From: Silene latifolia
Lineage: Eukaryota; Streptophyta; Magnoliopsida; Caryophyllales; Caryophyllaceae
Reading direction: 5' to 3'
DNA: 64,000 nucleotides
NCBI RefSeq assembly: GCF_048544455.1
Contig: NC_133537.1
Location: forward strand, 147,972,058 to 148,036,057
This document shows, piece by piece, positions 35,415-46,994 of the stretch. The position numbers and the translations under genes are program-made. The notes under the pieces were generated by a model that saw nothing but the letters and a program-made list of their open reading frames with translations, did no database searches and was not told where the DNA came from. Position 1 is the stretch's first letter; the number at the start of each line of letters is the position of its first letter.

Positions 35415-37871
35415 TGTAATACCCCGTATTTTTATATAATAAATTAAACGGATATTATTGAATTAAACGGATATTATTAAACGGATATTATTATATATTA
35501 ATTATTATACATTTTATATTACCAATTAAGTCGGATAAATTGTCGAGTCGATAATTATGATAAGTTATTTTAATTAACTCGCGTTGTATCGATATAAGTT
35601 AATTGTGACGGGTTTATAAGAATTCGAAAGGTGAGCTAGACAATTAAACATTGACCCATTTGAGCTGGCCCAATACACGTCCAGCCCATTTAACCCTAAA
35701 CCCTAATAAGTACCCTAAACCTAATAGTAACCTACCCTAATCAGCCTCCCTCAACCCGCCTCCCTCATTCACGCCTCCCTCCTTTCCTCAACTGAGATCT
35801 CAACCATTCACGCATAGAGAGAGAGAGAGAGAGAGTAGCCATGGTTGTTGACGGCATAGCAAGGAGCAGCTAGGGGTGTTTGGCGACGTTCTTAGGCGGT
35901 TCTGGTGGCGGTAATGGTGGCAGAAAAGGTAAGAACTCAACCCCACCTCCTCTGTTTTCACTTTTCTGTCAGGTTTTGGGTGTTGTTTCGAGGCTTAAGG
36001 AGGTGTTGATGGTGGCTGTTAGTAAGGTGAGGGAGTAGTGTAGTAGGGGTCGTGTGTAGTGGTGGTTTCTGAGGTGGTTATAGGTGGTGTTGGTGGTCGT
36101 GAAAGGCGGCAGCGATAGGGGAGCAGAACACGGGTTTAAGCAGGGGATTCTCAGGCGGTTTATGTGGTTAGGTTGGGGTGGCACCACTTTGTGGACTCGG
36201 GGAGGTCGAAACGGTGGTGCCATGTCGTCTGGTTCGTGGGTTGGCGGTGAGTAGGCAGGTGGTGGTTTGGCAGGTGTTAAGTGACAGATGCGGTGGTTGT
36301 AGGTGGGGAAACAGTGGGCGTTTGGTGAGGTTCGGCGGTGAACCAGGCCAAATGACGGCCCTGGTTCAACTCGCCGTGGAGTCGACCCAGGGGTGGGTTG
36401 TTGGTGGTGGGTCAATGTGGGTACCACGGCTGGTGGTTGTCGGGGTGGCTCCGGTGGTGTTTGAAGGGTGTGGGTGAGAGTGAAGTACGGGTTGTTGAGT
36501 CGGGTTGTTTGTTGAGTGTTTGATACGGTTTTAATTAGTTTATCGATTTGATTTAATTCCGAGTTATCTAAAATAAAATAATAATTAATAATAGTAAAAT
36601 AATTAAAGACGGGTTTGAGTCGGGATGTTTGAATTGTTTAAAGTTGATTCGAGTATTTCTTAAATCGTATAATTCGTTTAATCTTTTATTTATCATATTA
36701 GATTATTAATTTAAGTCTTTTAAATAAATTATTCTAAACATTAAATAATTTATTTAATTTAATTCGAGTCTTTTAAATAAATTATTCCCGAAACATTAAA
36801 TAATTTATTTAATTTAATCCCCGAGTCGTTTAAATAATTAGAGATGGACTTTGAGTCGGGATTGGTTAAAGTAGAAAGTTACCATATCGGGAAAGTTCTA
36901 TTTTGGGAGATTTCTATATTTAGTAGTTAGTAATTATAAATATCATAATTGTTTTAGGTGACGGATTCGTGAAGGATCGATAATCAAATGCATTGCTTTA
37001 TTTTCGGATCGCTTAAGCGCTTAATTGGAATTTGGCACTTTGAGGTAGGGAGATACACTTGTCCTATTATCGTCAGAGTTGAATTGTGTTGACTTGATTC
37101 CTGGTTGTTGATTTACGTTATCAATTATATTCGGAAAGGTGATTGACTGATTTGATCGTATTGAGTATGATATCACAACATCGGGTAATCGACATGACTT
37201 TATGATTTATCGGTTGGTGATTTATATACATATTGCATTGCATTAATTCTTGTTGAGCATTTCATATGCATTGGAGTTGGAGGATGATGTGGTAGTGACG
37301 ATGTTGAGATACGATGTGATGTTGTGATAAGGCCCGGGCGGGTTCTGCAGGACTTGCCCTGGTGTCCTCCGTTGTTGAGTGGCGGATCGGCCGGTCGATA
37401 TATAGTCTACCGGGGATCGGTATGGTGGGCGTTCGGGGTATGAGATGTGTGTGATGAGTTGAGATGGAGATGGAGGTGACGGAGTATCATGCATATCATA
37501 TTTTATTGTTTTATTGTTTTCCCTACTCAACCTCGTGGTTGACCCTGTGTATTCGTGAACATCTGTGATGAACCGTTTTATGGGGAGCAGACTTGACAGG
37601 TTTAAGAGATAGGACGGGAGCTGGATGGGCGTGAGACACTGGATCAGACGACTTAGTAACTAGATCATCATCTAGAAGACTTCACTTTTATTTATGTCAG
37701 TTCTTGTAATTTAATTTGAAAAGAGAATTTGTAATAATTAAGTTAAAATATTATATAAATTGCCTTGGAGTTTAATTTGTTATTCACTACCTCGGGAAAC
37801 CGAGATGGTAACAGTCCGTTTTATTCAGGAATGTCTTGACGAGGACTTCTTTTATAAACCGGGGTGTTACA
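35415..37871 (+). repeat. Gypsy-3 3' LTR
   Basis: It matches 29124-31600 throughout. Differences are roughly a dozen substitutions plus some twenty small indels, many in C- or G-runs, for example loss of CCCG in the 57-bp repeat region near 36712-36770. Confidence 0.95.
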
Positions 37872-39332
37872 TACCTGCTAAGGTTCGTCCCCTTCAATGC
37901 AAATGGCTTTACAAGATAAAGCATTCTGTGGAAGGTCAACAAGATATCTATAAAGCACGACTAGTTGCTAAAGGTTTCACCCAAGTGCCAGGTTTGCACT
38001 ACGATGAGATTTTTGCACCCGTAGTCATGCTGCGTTCCATTCGGATTATCTTAGCGATTGCCGCTTTTCATGACTATGAAATTTGGCAGATGGATGTGAA
38101 AACCGCCTTCTTAAACGGCTTTTTGGAGGAAGAGTTGTACATGGTACAACCCGAAGGTTTCATCGATCCAGAACATCCTAAGAAAGTGTGCAAGCTTAAG
38201 CGTTCCATTTATGGACTTAAGCAAGCATCTCGGAGTTGGAATCATCGCTTCGACCATGTGATTAAAGAAAATGGATTTACTCGATCGGTCGAGGAACCAT
38301 GTCTTTATATCAAGTCGAGTGGGAGCAAGATTGTCTTCCTAATATTGTATGTCGATGACATACTTCTGATTGGGAATGACATACCTCTCTTAACTTCGGT
38401 GAAAGTATGGTTGAAAAACCATTTCCAGATGAAAGATCTGGGCGAGGGACAAAGAATTCTAGGCATCCGTATCTATCGAGATAGATCACGACGGATTTTA
38501 TCTCTCAGTCAGGAGTCTTACATAGACAAAGTCCTAGAGAGATTCAGCATGACTAACTCCAAGAAGGGTTTCTTCCTATGGCTCGGGGGTGCATTTCAGC
38601 AAGTCTCGGGCACCGGAGACACCGGAAGAAAAAGAGCGCATGACACGGATTCCTTATGCCTCGGCTATAGGATCAATCATGTATGCCATGATATGCACAC
38701 GTCCAGGCGTGGCATATGCATTGAGTATGACAAGTCGATTCCAACAAACATCCGGGTGAATCACATTGGATGGCTGTCAAGAACATTCTTAAGTACCTAC
38801 GGAGGACTAAAGATTGGGCATTGACTTATGGAGGCGAACAAAAGCTATGCGCAACCGGTTTATGAGATGCTAGCTTCCAAACGGATCGAGATGACTCCAA
38901 ATCTCGGTCTGGATTCGTTTTTACTCTTAATGGCGCTGCAGATCGGTGGAAGAGTTCCAAACAAATCGTTACAACAGATTCTACGACGAGTCCGAGTACT
39001 ATGCCGCGTCTGAAGCTACAAAGGAAGCAATATGGATGCGTCAATTCTTACATGGACTATCTGTAGTGCCTAGTTCGAATGACCCGATCACCATCTATTG
39101 CGACAATAGAGGTGTCATCTTCCAAGTTAAGGAGCCAAAGTCTAGCAACAAGTCTAGACATGTACAACGGAAAGCTCATCTAATCCGAGATTACGTGGAG
39201 CAAAAGGAAGTAGTGATAGAAAAGATTGCTACAGATGATAACATAGCAGATCCTCTCACTAAACCATTACGACAAGATAAGCATGAAGGGCATGTTAATT
39301 CCATGGGAATTAGACGTGTTCCTAAGTTGTAG
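37872..39332 (+). pseudogene. Copia-1 reverse transcriptase and RNase H (second half of pol)
   Basis: It resumes right after gypsy-3 with KWLYKIKH and KARLVAKGFTQVPG. Reverse transcriptase motifs are QMDVKTAFLNG, KLKRSIYGLKQASRSWN and the catalytic ILYVDDILLIGND (about 38343). Around 38565-38600 the frame slips; the proper reading continues in another frame (ICTRPGVAYAL-like) and slips again before SEYYAASEATKEAIW, where RNase H runs to the stop at 39332 with ADPLTKPLRQDKH near the end. The enzyme copies element RNA into DNA. At least two small indels disable this copy. Open frames reaching into the gypsy-3 LTR (from 37760) are chance read-through. Confidence 0.93.
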
Positions 39333-40190
39333 TACTCTTTTATGGATTAGATTCATTCCTTTTGTACTCTATACGACATCATCGTTTTGATATTTATATA
39401 TTTTGTTTTTCATGTGGTTTTGTACTACAATTTTGAACACCACAAAGTGAACTGAATAAACATTATATTTTTGGTCCTTAATTGCCCACGTGAGCTGATA
39501 ACTCAAGGTAATTATTTTGTGACGTTGGTTGATGGTGGGTTCAACGAGCCATAAGTCAAACATTTGACTGACCAATCACAGAGGCGAGTTATACGGATAT
39601 CTCGTAGGACACAATTGTGACATCGACGTGGAGTCCTAAATGTTTTATAACATTCGGTGCCAGGTCGTGGATAGGACCTCCATGGTGATCCTAAGAGTCG
39701 ATTCTTTTGACTATCGACCGTCTCTCGGAGACTAAGGCGATTTTGGGTGACTTTGGTTTTTTTTTCTCACGGTCATCCGTAACAGGGGGCCAAGTAGATT
39801 TTTTCGGGTCATTTCATCTTTGTGCTTAAATCGGAAGGAGTCGAGTTGTAGGAAATATTCAGCCTTTATCAGGTACTCGATATTTCTCGGGGCCACTCGA
39901 GGAGTCAGAATCGAAATGCATGGCCATGCTCGGATACGGATTCGTTTTATCAGTTAAGTTACTCTCTAGTCGGGGAAACCACTCTTGATCCAGATCGATT
40001 GTAAAATACGACCTTTGCGGATCCGGATCTGCAAATTGTTTTACATTGAGTGGTAGAAATTTTAAATGAATATGAGAATCGGTTATCACACATACACTTG
40101 TACGGACAAGTGGGAGTTTGTTGGAGCTGTGTCCTCCAGTTAGTGCGGATAACGTCATTGCACATACACTTGTACGGACAAGTGGGAGCT
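39333..40190 (+). other. Copia-1 3' untranslated region with duplicated purine tract
   Basis: Non-coding. Its last part has two copies of a segment containing CATACACTTGTACGGACAAG and TGGGAG (40089-40146 and 40161-40218), the second overlapping the true LTR start at 40191. AGTGGGAGCT just before 40191 is the working polypurine tract. Confidence 0.85.
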
Positions 40191-41172
40191 TGTTGGGGTT
40201 GGTGTCCTTTACAGTTAGTGCAAGGACTTATAAATCTCTAAAAGGATCAAAGGGTATACTTTTGTATTATAATCAGTTGGTCCACGTTTATCAATAACGG
40301 TTGGCTTGCTAGAGAAGTTTGACGTTATTGTCATACAGATGGCGGTGATCAACTGGTCCCTAAAAGTCACACCTATAGGATACTTTTGAGAGATGTGACG
40401 GTATGAAAATACAGTCATATTGATGCCAAATTGACTAACCAGTTAGTCCGAGTTATTTGACTAATAACTAGTCAAAATGTGATGTTGAGATATTTTATTT
40501 AATACGGATTAAATAAAAATGGCTAAGACGAATTAAACAATTAATTCGTAAATTAAATATTAACGATTATATTTAATTAATGTATATTGAATTAATTATA
40601 CAATATCGTCCTTGTCGGACATGTATTAACACTTCAACTAATCCGTGTTATTAGTTGATGCTTTAATAACCGATAACCGATGACGATTTATGATAAAACC
40701 GTGTCATATGCATTTAGCGAATTTCGGGTCGTACCATGAGTTAAAAATAAGAGAAAGTGGAAAGCCCACTCTCCCCATTTGGAAGCTCACGGCCGAACCA
40801 AGCACAAAAGGAGAGCTTCCTCTCCTTTTTGCCCTAATCATTCATTTGAGAAAAAATTAGGGTTTTTGAGAAACATTTTCTCTCAAAACCTTAGATCTCA
40901 CATCTAAAAGAAAACTCACATAACAATCCTCTCAATATTGCAAGGCAATTAGAGGATACATTCTAGCACAAGGGCATTTCTCGGACGATCTTGGGTGCAA
41001 CAATTAGGAGGAGATCTACTTTGATCTCTCATTGCCGAATTGCACTAGGACCGGAGGTTAATACGTAATCTTTATCGTTTCATCGTTGTTTTTCGTTTAT
41101 GACAATAAATTGCATATAAAATTTGCGTTATAGTCCTAATTTTATTGGGTTTTATACGGATATTACCCTACA
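40191..41172 (+). repeat. Copia-1 3' LTR
   Basis: 982 bp, differing from the 5' LTR at about five positions that I can see (for example C/T in GGGG(C/T)TGG and T/G in TAATAC(T/G)TAATC). It is followed by the target copy CGGAC. Confidence 0.95.
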
Positions 41173-42299
41173 CGGACCAATGAACTTTTGGCATGACTTT
41201 TCTTTCTTACCAAACTGCATAACCCCACGCATAGGCGACACTTTCAAAAGAACCTTATCCCCAACCTGAATCTCGATGTTCCGACGGTGTAAGTCCGCAT
41301 AGCTCGTTTGTCGATCCTGGGCCGCTTTCATCTTTTGCGAATCACTTTCACTTGTTCTATCATCTCCTATACCATTTGTGGTCCTAAAACCACTGCCTCA
41401 GCATTATTATCCCAACAAATCGGACTCCTACACATCCTCTCATACAAAGCCTTAAATGGAGCCATCCCAATACTCGTATGGCAATTGTTGTTGTTGTTGT
41501 AAGAAAACTCGATCAAATCCAATCTATCTTCCCAACTACCACCAAACTCCATCACACAAGCTCTCAACATATCTTCCAAATTCTTGATAGTTCTCTCTGT
41601 CTATCCATCTGTTGTAGGATGAAACGCAATACTCATCTTCAAGGTAGTTCCCATCAACTCCTCCAACTCTTGCCAAAACCGGGAAATGAACCTCGCATCC
41701 CGATCTGACACAATGTCTTTTAGCACCCCATGTAACCTCACCACATGCTTCCTGTAGCCATTAGCCAACTTCACCTTACTCCATGTATCTTTCATTGGAA
41801 TAAAGTTAGCTGACTTAGTCAAACAGTCAACGATCACCCATATCATGTTATTACCTTGCTGGCTCCTCGGTAAACCCACTATGAAATCCATGGATATAGA
41901 CTCCCATTTCCACTCAGGTACCTCAAGAGAATGAATCTTATCTTGCGGTCTTCGCTGCTCCCTTTTTACTCTCTGACATGTCAAACACCTAGCCACAAAC
42001 TCAGTTGTCTCCCTTTTCATCCCAGACCACCAAAAAGTCTTTATTAGATCCCTATAAAGCTTGTCACCACCCGAATGCACTGAATACGGTGTGCAATGAG
42101 CCTCTGTCATGATTGTCTTTTTCAACTCGTCATCCTTAGGCACACACCATCTCCCATCAAATCGAACACTCCCATCAGAATGAATAGAGAACCGAGACAG
42201 TGTCCCTTTCTCTACTCCAGCCCTCCACTCCTGAATCTTAGAATCAAGAGCCTGTTTCCTGCGAATGTCATCATAAAGATCCGGCTCCACTGTAAAGTC
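41173..42299 (-). pseudogene. Gypsy-2 integrase
   Basis: Minus-strand chromovirus integrase. The H2C2 zinc finger has HCTPYSVHSGG and CLTCQRVKREQ. Catalytic blocks are SMDFIVGLPRS, DIVSDRDARFISRFWQELEE and the ERTIKNLEDML glutamate. There are in-frame stops near 41602 (before TERTIK) and near 41367. The far end runs into copia-1 at the GPY motif and continues at 23561-23206. Apart from the stops it is well preserved and close in sequence to the gypsy-1 remnant. Confidence 0.92.
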
Positions 42300-42794
42300 T
42301 CATCTTGCATCTCCCTTTTGAATCACATGTATACCCATCTTACCTACCTCATCTCTCAACCTCATCAAGGACATAGATGTGCATAGAGAATGCACACTCT
42401 TCCTGCTCAACGCATCAGCAACTACGTTTGCTTTCCCTACATGGTATATGATATCCATGTCACAATCCCCGATAAGCTCCATCCACCTCTTCTGTCTCAT
42501 GTTCAGCTCCTTTTGAGTAAAGATGTACTTTAGACTCTTGTGATCAGAAAACACCTTAAAGGTCGCGTCATAAAGATAGTGCCTCCAAATCTTGAGAGCA
42601 AACATAACTACACCCAACTCTAGATCATGCGTCAGATAGTTCTCCTCATAAGGCTTCAATTGCCTAGAAGCATAGGCAATGACTTTCCCGTTCTGCATCA
42701 ACACACAACCCAACCTGTTCTTTGAAGCATCTGTATACACCTCAAAGTTCTCACACCCTTCAGGTAAAGCTAAGACTCGAGCTCTGGTCAAACG
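42300..42794 (-). pseudogene. Gypsy-2 RNase H, truncated by copia-3
   Basis: Minus-strand RNase H with [17 protein letters not shown], the [19 protein letters not shown] block, [10 protein letters not shown] and [17 protein letters not shown]. It stays in frame up to [12 protein letters not shown], where copia-3 begins at 42795. The reverse transcriptase that should precede it is beyond copia-3 and outside the window. Confidence 0.93.
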
Positions 42795-44074
42795 TGTTGG
42801 AGTATGTGTCCTCGACAATAGTGCGATCACATTATTAAAACTCATAATAAGAATACGTAAATGGATGATTCATTTTTTTATACATCAACTAACCAACATT
42901 AATCGGTAATGATTGGCTGACTAGAGTTTGACATTACTGTCGTTTGACGATGGTGATCAGTTGATCGCTTAAGGTCTCACCTAAAGGACATTCCCTTAAT
43001 AGATAAAATTAATTAATTGTATAATGATACAGATTAATTAATTCCTTAAAATAGAACAATTCACGAATGTGAGTAAGAATATGAATCTTATTGTAATTCG
43101 ATTAAATGAGATTCGTTTTAGTAATTAAGATGTTATATTACTAAAATTTTGTTTATGAAACAATTAAATTAAGAATGAACTGTTAATTATAATTGCAATA
43201 TGTTGTAGATTATATTAACATGGTACATATTATTTACATATAATTGGGAATTACTAGTCAATTATTGTATATAATTAAATTAATATATGTTATGATATTT
43301 AATTGTTAAATATGCATTAATATTATTAATAACATATTACATGTTTCATGTTACACATTATATGACAAACTGGCAATTGACAAAAATAAAATGGACTCCA
43401 TATTATAAGGGCCACCGGTATTTAGAAGGGAAATGGGTGATTTGGTTAAGTTGTTTTAATTAGTGGAAAACATAATCATTACAATACTTAACCTAATCTA
43501 CACCCTAGTTTATATTGAGAAGAACAATCTAAAAAGAAAAGTAGCATGCATTGGCTCCCCTTTTCTCCCTCCTAAAACTGGTTTGCCCCTCCCCTTTAAC
43601 AATGAGAATTGTTCTTATTTTGATGATTCATTGTTACACAACTTAACTTCTTACTCTTCTTTCCTTTTCTCTCTAAAATAGTGTTTTATAAAAGAAAATC
43701 AAATTGTTCAAAATATTATATTTAGATTACTAAAAGTAGTAATAGAAATAATAACAAGATTATTTTTAAGGTAACTAATTACATATATCTAGTTAATATA
43801 TTAATTAGTATTAAGGGTTGTTTTGGTGCAATTGAAAGGAGGGTCTCATAATAATGGGACAAGGAGGATCATCCAAATAATTTAAGCTCAAGAACAAGTA
43901 AGAAAGGAGTTCTTACATGTGCCCTTATAAACCGTTTTTCTTAAGTAAGAAACATTTTCTTTACTTATCTAGTTACATATTGCAATGAATGCATAAGATC
44001 ATCACATTTAATTAATGAATAATTAAATATAACAATCTAAACGAGTTTAATTTGAGGGTTAATGAGTTCTTTCA
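42795..44074 (+). mobile_element. Copia-3 5' LTR
   Basis: 1,280 bp, opening TGTTGGAG and ending TTCTTTCA, followed by the primer site TGGTATCAGAGC at 44077. It resembles the copia-1 LTR start (GTGTCCT...TAGTGCG). The left flank AAACG would be the target copy; the right side is outside the window. A 72-residue open frame inside (43463-43681) shows no motif. Confidence 0.88.
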
Positions 44075-46161
44075 AGTGGTATCAGAGCTTTAGTTGTTGC
44101 ATGCATAATCGGCTTAGTTTTTCCGACTAAATTAAAACTTGAAATTTTTGATTTATATGAATAAGCCACGAAATTATTTTGCATATTATATATTCTAGTC
44201 CTTAAATGTGTTTAGGTCATTTTGATAATTTATGATATTTTTTAGCTCATTTTAATGATTTTTAGTAATTTCATTACACTCAAATGTATAAAATGGTAAT
44301 TAAAATGCTAAAAATAGTTAAACCTTGTCTCTGACCATGAATTTTTTATATGACATCACATGCATATTTTACTTATTGTATGTAAAATTTCGTATAAATT
44401 TGATTCATTTTGCATGATTTATGATTTTTATGAGATAAAAATGACATAAATGGAGGTAAAATGGTTAAAATTAGTTAAACTTTAAAACATGCTATGAAAT
44501 TTTAATATGTTATCATATGTACATTTTACTCACTGTGTGTAAAATTTTAGATGAACTGGATTCATTTTGCATGATTTATGAATTTTTAGGTGTAAAAATG
44601 ACATAAATGGTGACTAATTTAGCATAAATGGCTAAAACAAATTAAATGGTATGAGAAAATTATTTTAGGTTGAATTATTATCCCACATATCATATCTAAA
44701 GTTGGAAAATTGATTAGATTAATCTTCATATGCTTTAGATATTTTATTAAATAAAACTGATAAATTGCAACTATAATTTTTCTCGAAATAAATTAGAAAA
44801 TTTTAACCTAGATTTTCGACATTATGAGTGTCATGGAATTTTTTCAGAATGTTCAAAAATTTAAAATTCAAATTTTGAAATTATTGTAATTAAATTTGGA
44901 TTTATTTCATAAAATGTTATGATATTAAGGTAAAAAATGAGCAATCAAGTTGAATTATTGTCAAAAATTGAGTGATGACTAATTTTTGAGTCCTAAAAGG
45001 TTAGGATAATTAACTTGGACTAAAATTAGATTTTAGTAATATTTTGTGTAATTTTAATAAGTTAAAATTGCGAATATCCATAAAACCGGTTCATATTTAC
45101 GATATAAGTTTAAATAGGGCGATTTGGCACATAATTGGCATGTTAGACACATATTATATTGCTGAATTTTTCATTAATGAATGTCATATTTTTTTTATAT
45201 AATTTTGAATTATGTAATTTTATCTTAGTATGGCCTTAGTTTAATCGATATTACCCGTAATGTAAGGGAATATTGATTCGGTTGTAATTTATTGTGATCT
45301 CGTATCACTTTTATTTTATTTCATTTATATTTCATTTTACAAATGTATAATAGGAAGTACTATGTACGTTTTATTATTTAATTATTTGTAATCCAGGAGT
45401 TCCGATCAAGACGGTGTTTGTCCTTGGAAGGCGTGTCACATGAAGATTCAAGGGACCAAAGGAGTTGGTTTCCGAATATGTAATAGAATATAAGATTTTC
45501 TATTTTAGGAAATATCATACTAGGACATTTATTTTCTTTATTTGCTTGCTTTATATGTTTGCATGCATTGCCAAATCGTCATAACTTCACATGCATATTT
45601 AATTGTTTTATCGACTATTGTCAATTATAATTATCGAGTATTCATCGACTTAGTTCACTTAAAGATGATAGATAATAAATCGACAAGATCTCACACATAT
45701 TTAAAAATTGAGATTAGCCTTACCAAATAGTAGAACTCATGAATCCCTTTTACATTTGGGGTAGATTCGGTTCCCCGTGGTACTTTCATTTTTCATTGGG
45801 TAAGTGGGGTAATAAAACGTTATTACACGCGAAATTTGGTTGGACTCAATGGAATATAAAGACTAGTCTTATGTTCCGTGGCTAGAGATGGATTTTATGA
45901 AATACATCGACCGAGAATTCTATAGTAGAATCAATCAAAGAGTTAATTCACCAAATTTATCCAAGAATGGGTTGAATCGGTTTCCCGTGCCCATTGTTTA
46001 TATAAAATTGGATCTCGGAATCATTTATATAATTTAGGTACGAGGTCATTATATAAATGCATATTTTCTTTAAAACCTTGTTAAAATGTTTACAAGTAAA
46101 GATGATAAATGTTAATTGTTTCCTTCATTTCCTTTTTGTAGTCAATTTCGATTAATTCGCA
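44075..46161 (+). other. Copia-3 primer site and leader
   Basis: TGGTATCAGAGC (44077-44088) is the iMet-type primer site. The next 2 kb is AT-rich and non-coding. Repeated phrases such as ATTTTGCATGATTTATGA (near 44408 and 44564) point to an internal duplication of about 155 bp. It parallels the copia-1 leader. Confidence 0.8.
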
Positions 46162-46193
46162 ATGACAACTCCGATTTCATCCGCTTCTACTAG
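46162..46193 (+). pseudogene. Copia-3 gag, first 11 codons before the insertion
   Basis: ATG at 46162 opens MTTPISSASTS-type sequence, cut at 46193 by the Athila-type element. The same frame resumes after the second ACTAG (62417-62421). Confidence 0.8.
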
Positions 46194-46994
46194 TGATGGG
46201 AGGTGTCGTCGTGTCTCCCAATCAAACACATTTATATTCTCAACAAACAACTAGTTAGTGGTTAAATCGAGGTCGATCCATGGGACGGTGTGCTTTGGGT
46301 TCTAAGTCTATCTATCTCAATTTATGCTAGTGTCACAATTAATTTGGGTTTGTAGTTGTGTTCTAAACTAAGGAAGAAAGTAAAACAAGCAATAAAGATG
46401 TAGACAAATAATAAAGGATACTAGGATGTCATTGAATCATAAGGGATTCATGGGAGTTGATCATACAAATATGTTCTCAATTATATAGCAAGCACTTATT
46501 GTTGCGATGGGATCGAGTTGGTTTATAAGCTTACAATCCCTAAGAAGGTTTAGGTCCCGGAGCCAAATCGATTAGATTGTACAACACCTACAAGTCGACT
46601 TAGTCCTTCCTATTCAACAATATGCATGGTCTAATGAGACTCGAGTTGGTGTATAAGCTTACAAGTCTCATTGAAAAGGTAGGTGATGGGTAAAAAGTGC
46701 AAGAATTCAAAGGGCTCGCATTTCATCAAACATAACATGTGCATAAGTTGAAATCACAACAAGTAAGCAAATTAATTATGGAAACATATTAGATTAAGCA
46801 TGAATCAATCCCCATGTTGGTTTACCCTAATTTCCCATTAATCCTAGCTAAAGGACTACTCACTAATTATCATGGGAGACATGTCATTAATGGTATCAAT
46901 CATCACAAGCAACAAGTATAAACATAAAAATGGGAAAGGTAGAAAGAGAAAGCTCTAGCTTCTCTCTTCGTTAATTGGGGTTTTTCTCTGCGTT

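Larger units (their letters stand above)
29124..37871 (+). mobile_element. Gypsy-3: non-coding chromovirus derivative (LARD type)
   Basis: An 8,748-bp element inside copia-1 pol, flanked by TACCT (29119-29123 and 37872-37876). LTRs are at 29124-31600 (2,477 bp) and 35415-37871 (2,457 bp), opening TGTAATACCCCG and ending CGGGGTGTTACA. A primer site is at 31604 and a purine tract at 35401-35414. The 3.8-kb interior has no gag or pol. Because the ends are complete and the target duplication is exact, it must have moved with proteins from a coding relative. Confidence 0.95.
23562..41172 (+). mobile_element. Copia-1: full-length Ty1/copia element with a nested gypsy
   Basis: Flanked by the 5-bp duplication CGGAC. 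The LTRs at 23562-24543 and 40191-41172 are both 982 bp, opening TGTTGGGG and ending CCCTACA. By eye I count about five substitutions between them, near 0.5 percent. It has an iMet-type primer site, gag, protease, integrase, reverse transcriptase and RNase H in copia order. Gypsy-3 (29124-37871) sits between integrase and reverse transcriptase. Without it the element is about 8.9 kb. Confidence 0.95.
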
